The notes beneath the pieces were generated by a model. The model saw only the letters and a program-made list of their open reading frames with translations, did not search any database and had not been told where the DNA came from. Below are positions 25,301 to 37,219 of a stretch of 64,000 bases of DNA, one piece after another. The translations under genes were made by a program, and so were the position numbers. The stretch comes from Balaenoptera acutorostrata. Lineage: Eukaryota; Chordata; Mammalia; Artiodactyla; Balaenopteridae. The stretch's first letter is position 1, and every line of letters begins with the position of its first letter. The DNA lies in NCBI RefSeq assembly GCF_949987535.1, contig NC_080075.1, forward strand, positions 930,001 to 994,000, written 5' to 3'.

Positions 25301-28300
25301 CACTGATTTTTTTGTAGTGATATGCTCTCATTTGCTTCTCATTTCCTTTTGTGTAAAGTTAAAACAAATTTTTAAAGCGATAAAAACTAAACTTCAGTTA
25401 TATACCAAAACACAACTTTTCTACAGCTCCTCCACCCCACTTCTATTATTCATGTGACAAATTACATCTTTATATGATGCATAACCCATTAACATAGATT
25501 TACAGTTTTTTCATACTTTTGTCTTTTAAACTCCATGCAAGAATTAAAAGTGGATTTATGCACCAAACTTACAAGTTACTATATTTGTCCATGTATTTCC
25601 CTTTACTGTAAACTCTATAATATAGCTTCATGTGGCTGTTCAGTGTGCTTTCATTTCAAATGGAAGGACTCCCTTTAGCATTTCTTACAGGGCAGGTCTA
25701 TTACTAATGAACTCCCTCAACTTTTGTTTATCTGAAAAGTCTTAATTTCTCCATCATTCCGAAGGACAATTTTGCCAGATAATTGTATTCTTGGTTGATG
25801 GGTTTTTTCTTTCAATACCTTGTATATACCACCCACTGCCTTCAGGCCTGCAAAGTTTCTCCTAAGAAATCTGCTGACAGACCCATATCTCATTTTATTG
25901 TGCTTTGCTATATTGCACTTTGCAGATATTGCAGTTTTTACAAATTGAAGGTTTGTGACAATCCTGCATTGAGCACGTCTATTGGCACCATTTTTCCAGC
26001 AGCATTTGTTCACTTCCTCTGTGTCACATTTTGGAATTTTCACAATATTTCAAACCCTCCACCAGCAAAAAGATTACAACTTGCTAGCATTTTGAAAGGT
26101 ATGTACAATTTTTTTCTAGACATAAAGCTACTGCACACTTAATAGACTACAGTACAGTGTAAACATAACTTTTATATGCACTGGGAAACCAAAAAATTCA
26201 TCTGACTCGCTTTATTGCAATGGTCTGGAACCAAACCCACAGTTATCTCCCAAGTGTGCTGTATTTTTACAAAAGCTCACTTGAATATGAAAAGTCACTT
26301 TTCTCTTGCTGATTACAAGAGTCTGTCTTTGACTTTCAACAGTTTAATTATAATGTGTCCCAGAGTGGGTTTTTTGGAGTTTATCCTAGTTGGAGTTTGT
26401 TAAGCTTCTTGAATTGTATGTCCATTTATTTCCTCAGACTTGGGAAGTTTTTGGCCATTTTTTATTCAAATAATCTTCAAAACAAATCTCTGCCCCTTCC
26501 TCTCTCTTCTCTTTCTGGGTCTCCCACGGTGTACATGTTGATCCACTTCGTCCACCTGCCAGGGTTCTGCAAGTCCGTCAGGTTTTCTTCAGTTTTCCCC
26601 ATTCTCTCTCTCTTTTATTGCTCCTCTGACTTAATGACTTCAAATAACCTGTCTTCATTTTTGCTGATTCTTTCTTCTGCCTGATCAAGTCTGCTGTTGA
26701 GCCTCTCTAATGAATTTTTTCAGTTCAAATTATTATATTCTTCAGCTCCCAAATTCATTTGGTTCCTTCTTATAATTTCTACTTTTTGATATTTTCAGTT
26801 TGCTCACACTTCATTTTCCTAATTTTGCTTAGTCGTCTATTTGTGTTCTCTTTTAGCTCACAGAACATCTTTAAGAGAGTTTTAAAGGTTTTTTTTGTCT
26901 GGAAGTTCAGAGAGCTGTGTTTCCTTGTAGTCGGTTTCTGGAGCTCTGTTTCATTCCTTTGATAGAACCATATGCCCCTTTTTCCTTGAATGCCTTATGA
27001 CTTTTTTTGGTTTTAATTTTGGCATTTGGAAAAAACCACAACCCCTCCCAGTCTTAACAAGTGGCTTCATGGAGGGGAAGACCCTTCACCAACCAGCCCA
27101 CCAATCAGCTTGTGGTTCTGGGACCTCTCAAAACTTTTCTAGGGATGTGTCTTCTCTGGGCTTGTGTGTGTGCTTTAACTACAACTTGAAGCTGCGGATT
27201 ACACTCCAGGTTGTACTGAATTGACTCCTTTTGCAATTTCTTTGAAAATATTCCACCTACCTATTTCTGAGTCCCACAAGAAAAGCAGTCTTATTAAGGC
27301 ATACCATACTCAGTTTGATCATCTACTTAAATGTACCATACTTAGTCCCCATTGGCGTTTTGTGTTTTAAAATATTAAATCGATCTGCAAATGATAATGG
27401 GTCATGACTGTGATAAAATATACAACAATGTATGTCAGAAGTTCCCAGAGGCAACTGGTAGAGCCATTATTCTGCAGAAGTATTTTCACAGCTATACTAG
27501 TGTTCTTAAAATAAATACAGGGATCATCAAAGTTTCTCAATACATGCTGTCAGAAAAAAGGCTTCATTATTTTAAAATCACAAATTGTACATACTCCTAA
27601 AAAGATCTGAATAGTTGCTTCTCTGTTGGCCACAAGTATATGCAGTTAAGTAATTCATTAGTTTGGTACTATTTATCCTTCTCTTATTCTATTAAGAAGG
27701 CTATTAATAAGTTTTAACATTATTCTACCTTTACTAATATACCAGGGACCATATATTAAAAATATTTTAGTTAAAGATCTAGGCTCAACAAAAACTGTAA
27801 ATCCAGAATAAGTTAATAAATAACGATCCTCACTTAAGGATGATGACAAGAATCCCATGCCAAATATGTGCTCAACATTCTCCTCTTATGCCATTAACCT
27901 GATGTAAAAACAGAATATTACATGACCCATATTCCATCTGCTAAAATGATCAACTGTTAGCCTTAATATCCTAGGACTGCCCTATTGCCTCTAGCTCTAA
28001 CAGATGATATTTCTATACAGAACTTTAATACTGGAAGCCTTCCTCATTAGCAGCTACTTCTAAAATGTGGTTAGATATAGACAGAATAGTTGATGCAGAT
28101 GCTAAAAGAGACAAATTCTAAACGAAGATGTATTTGTTTCCCATTCCTGCCATAACAAATTACCACAATCTTACTGGTTTAAAGAACACAAATCTATTAT
28201 CTCACAATTCTGTAGGTCAGAAGTCTGACTGAGTCTCAACCAGGTAAAATCAAGGTGTGAGCAGAGCTGAGTTCCTCCCTGGAGGCTGGGAAGGATCCCT

Positions 28301-31300
28301 GTTTTGCTCCTTTGGGTTGTGGTTGTAGGATGGAGGTCCTCGTTTCCTTGCTGGCTGTCGGCAGAAGGTAACTCCTAGCTTCTAGAAGCAGCTTGCATTC
28401 CTTGGTTAATGACCCTCTTCCTCATCTTCACAGCCAGCGAGGATGCGCTGAGTGTCTCGCCTACTCTTCTGCCTCTTTTGTCTGGGCTGAAGTGCTCACG
28501 TGATTACTGCACCCACCCAGATCATCCTGATTAATCTCTACTTGAGGGTCAGCTGATTAGTAACCTTAATTTACTTTTGCCATGTAAATGTGACACATTG
28601 ACAGGTTCCAGGGATTAGGTTATGAACATCTCTGAGGCCATTATCCTGCCTAGCACAAAAAGCATTTAGAAGAAACTTTTTAGGTAAGGATGAAAACCGG
28701 AAATAATTTCCTCAAATGAAATCCTGGCCTGTATTTAATAATTCGTTAAACCAAACAAACAACTTTAGATATCCACTCTTCAGAGTTTTAATGTATTTCT
28801 TGTAGAATGCAACCGTCAATCTCTAATGACAATTTATACTGACTGAAAATCCTGAGTATCAATATCCAAATTAATGTCTGTAATTTAAGAAAATGGTCAT
28901 TTCTCTTTGTTAATGAGAAGTCCCTTGAAAATACTATTTAACCCTTCATGACAAAAGGCAAAATAAAATTATTTTAGTGGGATCTGAATCCTAAAATGAT
29001 GTGTATCAGGAATTGTTCCTATCACTGATTATCTGCCTAACTCTAATACACAATTATTTTACCATTTTTGGAGTAGGTTTTCAATTTCTGGTCTGCCTCT
29101 AAAAAGAAATTCCCATCATGTTACAAAAAATATAAGTATGAATTAATTTGAATTAAGTCTGAAATGAATCTTTTTAGACCTGACTATTGGTATAATCAAC
29201 TTTCTATCAAAAATACTTTCAATATTTTTTCTCTTGTAGAATGTACCACTTTTTCAATCTTCGTGTCTACTGAGTCATATATTTCAAATTAAAAAACAAA
29301 CCTTCACACACTTCTGCTGAATATCATTTCTCTGAGAAGCAAATGTGGGTAGTGCCTTTTCACCATCCATTCCAGATTCTTCATGTTTCAATTTGCTAAG
29401 GTGATGATCCGAAATCCAGTCCATGAAGACAGTTAGAAGTTCATAAACTTGTCCATTAAGTGGTACCTATATGCCAAAAAACTAAATCAAGCACTTCTTT
29501 CAATTCACAGCCTCCTAAAACTTCAAAGGCAAGTTTTAAATTTGGTAAGTGATTCCGGAATAATTTATCTAAAACACTAAAACATGTATTGGATGACAAA
29601 GCTTCTCCAAATGAAAGAAATTCCAAATCAAGTATCTCTAATTAATATTAGAAACATGTTAAATGCTGGCTGACAGAAGGGGAGAAACCCACCATAACAA
29701 GGAAATTGAAAGAACTGCACCTTATAACCAAAAGAGAGAATTTTCATTAAAATTCTTTATCCAAGTTTGATAACGGAGAAGAGTAAAATTGGCCTTAACT
29801 CAAGAGCATGAACCACCATAACTAATAGATTTTAACAAATTTAAAGGTCTCAAAAGCTAAACAATTTCCACCATGAAACTTCAAATCTTCTTTTTCCCAA
29901 AAAAGTTGTTTTCCTTTACACCATAACATTCTATAAATAGGGTATGAAAAATTTTTCCTGGAAATCCTGTTCTCTGAGAGTCTACCAAAATGGGAGGAAA
30001 ATAAGAACAAAGTGCCATAAAAAAATTATAAATTCAACAAAACTGATTTCCGTGTTCCTTCAAATCACTTTTAGTCAGTTTAATTCAACATTTATCACAC
30101 ATGTTCCTTAAACAGGACTATGCTAGATTTAATTTTAGACAGAGAAATACAAAAGCAAATTAATAAAAAGGCAAAATTAAGCAGACAGCAATCCACAAAA
30201 ACAGAATCAGATGAATGAAAACAAAGTTATACTATTCTGACCAAGAGTCACTTTTAACTTTCTCAATTTTCTTCACATAGGAACTTTTGATGAAAACTGC
30301 AATCATCTTGACTAACCTGAGTATAAATCTCCACTTTTTCCAATTTACTTTATTTTTTTTTTTAATTAAAAAAATTTTTTCATGGGACTTCCCTGGTGGT
30401 GCAGTGGTTGGGAATCTGCCTGCCAATGCAGGGGACACGGGTTCGAGCCCTGGTCCGGGAAGATCCCACATGCCGCGGAGGAACTAAGTCCGTGCGCCAC
30501 AACTACTGAGCCTGTGCTCTAGAGCTCGCGAGCCACAGCTACTGAGCCCGAGTGCTGCAACTACTGAAGCCCGCGTGCCTAGAGCCCGTGCTCCACAACG
30601 AGAAGCCACCGCAATGAGAAGCCTGCGCTCCGCAACGAAGAACAGCCTCCGCTCACTGCAACTAGAGAAAGCCCGCGCGCAGCAACGAAGACCCAATGCA
30701 GCCAAAAATAAAATTAATTAATTTTAAAAAACTTATTTTTTTTCACAGCCAGCATCCATGACAGGAAAAAGGCGGGGGTGAGCTAAATACGACCTTTTCC
30801 AACCACGAAACCCTCTGCACACAGCCGGGGCCTGGTAGAGGTGAGGGCAGGCGGGGCGGCCACAGGCTGGGGCAGCCCCACTGGGAGCGCAACGTGGGGC
30901 CCAGGAGGGGTCCTTGCAGGTCAGAAGGGGACCCTAGGCCTGGAGACCCCGGGAGGGCCACGCGGCCAGTGCTGCCGCCCTCGCTGTGGCCGCCGTGCTC
31001 CTCCTGGACGAGACGCGGAGGCCGGACCAGCGATGCCGTGGGCTTGGCTCCCTCCCCGCCCGACGTCGACAGCCCGCCCCGAGCTGACCTCCCACTGCAG
31101 GTGCCGGAGGGGACACAGGCCGGGTCCTCTGTGCTCTCGGCAGCACGGCCCAGAGCCGCGGCACGCCCCTGCTGACACCCCGCAGCACCGCCAAGCGGGG
31201 GGCCCGAGAGCTCGGCACAAGCAGCTCCCCCAGGCCTGGCCCTGCAGATGGACGAGGTCCCCGGCCTTCCGTCGAGGAGGTGCTGTGCGTGGACCCGTGC

Positions 31301-34300
31301 GCAGGACTGGGAGCGCGGCGGCTCCTGCTGGATCCGGCCCTGCCGCACCGCGCCGGCCCGTCACAGGCCAGACGGTGCCCATCCCGCCTCTGCTGCTGGG
31401 GCTCCCGTTGCCTTCCTGAAACAGGGCCATCCCCCCAGTTCACTCTATGAAAAACTAGAGCATTTATCAAAACCACTGAAGCCCAGTGAGGTACCACTAC
31501 CCACCCACCGCAAAGGTCAAGATGAAAAAGACCGCAAACACCAAATGTTGGCAAAGTTGTCATACACACATTGCTAGCAGGAGTACGAATGGTACAACCA
31601 CTTTGGAAAACTGGCAGTTGCCCCAAAAGTTAAACATACCTCTACCTTATGACCCAGAAATTCCAGTCTTGGCTATATTTCCAAGAGGAATGAAAACACA
31701 TGTCCCCAAAAAGCCTTATACATGAATATTCTTAGCAGCTGAATGTTTTGTTTTGTTTTTGCAAACAAAAGCATATTTGAAATATTATAGCAATACTTTT
31801 CTACAAAGAAATTATCACAGTGAATCCTTTCACACCAAGAAGAATGTTTGCTAAAGGGAAAAAAAAATAAGGAAGAGAAAAATGTCCTGGCTTTCCAATG
31901 GAGAAATCATATCATACCTTATAAGGTTTTGAAACTGGTACTTTTTCCTGTTTTAAACTTTTTGCTTCGTGAGCGGCGTGGGGATTTCCTTTCAATCTCT
32001 GTATTGTCATAAACTCATACTTCCTCTGTGACAGTACATATCCATGAATTAAAAAAAAAAATTATATTAAAAGTGAGAAAGTCCAAAGGCAGTCATTTTA
32101 AATTTCACTTGTGTCTCAAGAGAAGAGCAGGTACCTTACCTGTAAATTATCTAAACGAGCTTGAACTCTTTTAGCCTGAACCTCCAACTTCCTGTTTTCT
32201 TCACTTACTTCATTTAACTAAAGTAGGAAAACATTAGATATATCAATAGAAACCTCAAGCCGATTTCCTACTAAAGTTTTCCCAGTGTACTATCTTATCT
32301 AGTCTGTGTTACCAAGCAACATAACATAACAGACAGAGGTAGCACCCATGATTAAAGATCACAGCTAAAACCACCATTTGGTCCTAAAACATTAAGAGTT
32401 TCTAAGAAAGTTTACTTCATTCTATGAAAAATGTGCAAGTCTCCTAACATCTTACACGTATACATTTTTTTTTTTTTAATTACACTATACTAGGTATGCT
32501 TTATTTATTTATTAATGGCTGTGTTGGATCCTCGTTTCTGTGCGAGGGCTTTCTCCAGTTGTGGCAAGCGGGGGCCACTCTTCATCGCGGTGCGCGGGCC
32601 TCTCACTGTCGCGGCCTCTCCCGTTGCGGAGCACAGGCTCCAGACGCGCAGGCTCAGTAATCGTGGCTCACGGGCCTAGTTGCTCCGCGGCATGTGGGAT
32701 CCTCCCAGACCAGGGCTCGAACCCGTGTCCCCTGCATTGGCAGGCGGATTCTCAACCACTGCGCCACCAGGGAAGCCCCTGTCTTACACGTATACATTTT
32801 AATAGGAAACGTCTTTTAGTAGAACTTTTTATTGAACTATAATGTATGTACAGAAAAGTGTACAAATCATTAAATATCACCATAATGAATTACTGGGATT
32901 GGAGTAAATGTATCTGTTAATTTAGGAAAACTGACATCTTTACCATATTGAGTCTTCTCATCCCTGAACATAACATAGCCTTCAACTTATTTCGGTCCTC
33001 TTTAGCTGCTTTTAATAACATTTTGTACTCTTCACTATGCATGTTCTATACATGTATAATCTTTCTTTAGATTTATTCCTGGATAGCCATTGCTTTTTGA
33101 TGCTACTACCCATAGTATCTTTCAATAAACATTCACTACTTGATTATTGTTGATATACAGAAATACACTTGGTATTTTATATACTGAACTTATACCCAAA
33201 GATTCTCCTAAATTTGCTTAATTCTAATAACTTGTCTGTATGCTCACTTGGATACTTACTACATCTGTGCATAATCATGTCATCGGAGGATAATTCTTAT
33301 CTCTTCCTTCCCGAACCTGCCTTTCCTCTCCTCACTGCACTGACTGGGACTTCAGCACAAAGTTCAACAAAACTGTAACAGTGAACACCTTTATCTTGTT
33401 CTGATCTCAAGGGAGAAGATTTCAATAACTTACATTAAGTGTGATTCAGAAGTTGGTTTTTTTTTTTTTTTTTGTAGATACTCTATGAGAATTAAGTTCT
33501 CTTCTATTACTAGTTATTATCTTTGAGTTGGTGCTGAATTTTAAATCAAGGAATTATATGATTTTTCTCCTTTTATTAGATGATGTGTTGATTTTCAAAT
33601 GATAAACGACCCTTGTATTCCTGGACTAAGTCCACTGAGTTGTATTATACTTTTTTTTTAAAATTAATTAATTTATTTATGGCTGTGTTGGGTCTTCGTT
33701 TCTGTGCGAGGGCTTTCTCTAGTTGTGGCAAGCGGGGGCCACTCTTCATCGCGGTGCGCGGGCCTCTCACTATTGTGGTTTCTCTTGTTGCGGAGCACAG
33801 GCTCCAGACGCGAAGGCTCAGTAATTGTGGCTCACGGGCCCAGTTGCTCCGCGGCATGTGGGATCTTCCCAGACCAGGGCTCGAACCCGTGTCCCCTGCA
33901 TTGGCAGGCAGATTCTCAACCGCTGCGCCACCAGGGAAGCCCCTGTATTATACTTTTTGTGTACCTCTGGATTCAATTTGCTGATATTAAAAATTTTTGC
34001 ATCTGTACTCATGGGAGACTGGCTTGCATTTTTTTTTTCTTGTAATGTTCTTGACAGGTTTAGTTTCAAGGTTATGCTGGCCTCATACAACAAGAAAGGG
34101 AGCATTTCTCTTTTTCTGTTTATGTAAATAAGGTACATGATATTTCCTCCTTAAAAGTTAGCCATTAGTCTTACTGCTCCTTCTTTGAAGGTAAGGTGTC
34201 TTATTTTTCTCTGATTTTATCTTTATCTAAAGTCTTTGTGTCTTAAAATAGCGTGCTTATATGGTTTTCCTCAGTATTTACCCTGCTTAGGGTTAACAGA

Positions 34301-37181
34301 ATTTCTTAGAATCTACAGGTTGGCATCTTTCACCAGCTTTGGATATCACCTCTTCACATATTATATTTTTGCCTTATTAACTACTTTTGGAACTCCCGTG
34401 TTAAACTTCTTCATTATGTCCCACATGCCTCTCTTGTGAATTTTCCAACCTTTCTCCACCCCTATCAATAGGTTCAAACTCGTAATAATGCACACTTCCC
34501 GTCACCACACACTCATCAAACACACGCAAGATTATCAAGGATTATATCCACCTAAGAGACACATATGGGCAACAATGCACCTATACTAGCAGTTAAAGAA
34601 ACCCTTCTCAAAAAAGAGTGCTCGCCTGAGACTGTGATGGGAAAAAGCAGTCTCTCCAGGATAAGGAGGCTTCCAGACAACAGTGAGTCAAGGTGACACT
34701 CTAATTGTGGGAGGTTAGACCTGATTCAGAGAAGCCAGAGCGTCACATTAAGTGAGAAATGGGGGACCTAGTTATCACTGCCAAGGGGAAAGGTTGTAAC
34801 AAGTAGTGAAGAACACACAGCTAGCCAAGGGATTCCAGGAGCCCAGTTCTATCCCAGAGTACGAGCTCACCAACATGTGGGAATCCACGAAGCTCCCCAG
34901 CCCAAGGCCTTAACCACTGAAGCGACGAGCTTTACCCGCTTCTGCTCATCTACGCTTCCCTCCCCACGAACACACACGATCACTCTCCTGTCCCTCTTCC
35001 ACAGAGCCCTTCACTTTCACATCTTTCAGGCAAAAACTGGCAAAGGGAAGTGGAAAAAAAAAATACAACTCATAAGAATTGTGTGCAACTTGACTATTAT
35101 TAAGCACTGAGCTAAACCACAGCACTGAATACATAAGGGCAGTGCAATGTGACACGGTGGGCATGAGCTCACGCTCCCCAGCACAGGATCAACACATCAC
35201 AGACACTCCAAACATAAAAAGTGGTGTGTAACAGCAGGTGCAAGAACAGCACAAAGCTACAAATCAGCGCCTAAAGTACCCAGGTTAGCAGGTTTTCTTT
35301 TGCTTGTTTTTAATCTAGTCATTGCTATTAATAGTTTAAAAAATTTCAAGTTGTCAAACATCTCAGCTGGTTATCAGAACAGATGATGAGAAACCAAGAG
35401 CTTAAGAATACTTTATTTATATTTGGAAGTATTTTATAATAAAGGTAACAAATAAAGATAAGCAAGGTTTTCTCTAGCCAGAATATGTTCTAAGATTTTG
35501 ACTTAACAATTTGTTAATCTATATAGTTCTAAGAATGTCTTATAATCTAATATAGATAAAATAGGTCTTACCTGTTTTTTTAAGCTATCATTCAATTCTT
35601 TCAATGCATCAAAAGAGGACCTTAGCCTCCTGCTTTCTTTATTTCTTTCCTTAAGAACTTCAGTTAAGTGCTCCACTTCTGCATCATGTTGCTAGGAGGG
35701 AAAAAAATACAGATTCTATGTCACTAATGCCACTGAACATAAATTAATTAAAAATTAAAACTCCTTGAATCACACGGACTTTAATCAGTGTATTTAAGCA
35801 TAACGACTAATACTGCAAATGATTTATAAAAACTGTATAATCAACCAAACTAATAACAAAGCATTAAAAACATATGTTAAATACCTATTAAAACATAGGA
35901 CACAAATTAATTAGCAACTAGGCTACTTTCTGCTTCTGCTCCGAAAAATCCACAACAGAAACACACTGAAATAATTTCTATTTGACATCATGGAATGTTA
36001 AAACAATGAAGGATTTCTGATCCTTTTCAAGAGACTAGTTAATTATTCATAGCTTTTTGAATTAAAATTTAAGGTTTAAATTACCCTTGTGGAGTAGAAG
36101 AAATATGCCATAGACAGAACAAACTAATTTCTTGTTCTCATAAATTAGCTAAAATTGTACATCTCAGAAAACTTAAATAATAAAATTTCCTGAGCCCCAA
36201 ACTATTCGACTTTCCTTAACCAGTTTTATAAATGATTAAAATCAATTTCCCCTCTAATTCCATTTAAATGAGAGCGCTTTTAGATTTAAATTGTGAATAC
36301 TTATATAGTTTCTTTCACCTTTTACTCTCAAATTTATGCGTAATGTATTAAAACAAGCAAGTTTCCACAGGAAATCAAGAAACTGAGTTAATTTCCTTCT
36401 TTCAAGTAATCATCTAGGTTCCATTAAAATAAAGCAGTTAGCTTTATACTTACTACAAGTAGCAAACACACAAATCCAAAGAGAAAAAAATCAAGGCTAA
36501 AACTGGGATGGAGAGCGCTGAGAATCCAAGCATTCATTCTTTGCCCTGTTTAAAAATCCAAGCTTGTGATGGGGAAAGGGTAAGCTGGAACAAAGTGAGA
36601 GAGTGGCATGGACACATATACACTACCAAATGTAAAATAGATAGCTAGTGGGAAGCAGCCGCATAGCACAGGGAGATCAGCTCGGTGCTTTGTGACCACC
36701 TAGAGGGGTGGGATAGGGAGGGTGGGAGGGAGGGAGATGCAAGAGGAAAGAGATATGGGAACATAGGTATATGTATAACTGATTCACTTTGTTATATAGC
36801 AGAAACTAACACACCACTGTAAAGCAATTATACTCCAATAAAGATGTTTAAAAAAAAAAAATCCAGGGCTTCCCTGGTGGCGCAGTGGTTGAGAATCTGC
36901 CTGCTAATGCAGGGGACACGGGTTCGAGCCCTGGCCTGGGAAGATCCCACATGCCGCGGAGCGGCTGGGCCCGTGAGCCACAACTGCTGAGCCTGCGCGT
37001 CTGGAGCCTGTGCTCCGCAACGAGAGAGGCCGCGACGGTGAGAGGCCCGCGCATCGCGATGAAGAGTGGCCCCCGCTTGCCACAACTGGAGAAAGCCCTC
37101 GCACAGAAACAAAGACCCAACACAGCCAAAATCAATCAATCAATCAATCAATCAAAACATACGCATCTGATTCAAGATCCT

Positions 37182-37219
<38 letters not shown>

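Noticed and set aside
30743..31626. Overlapping open frames of 170-230 codons in the 31-kb CpG-rich block
   Set aside because: They occur in several frames on both strands, as expected from GC-rich DNA with few stop codons. No domain, start context or splice link is visible.
36570..37211. L1 3' transduction carrying a SINE
   Set aside because: The string AAAATCCA before the SINE and after its tail is explained by separate SINE insertion into the L1 target duplication, so transduction is not needed.
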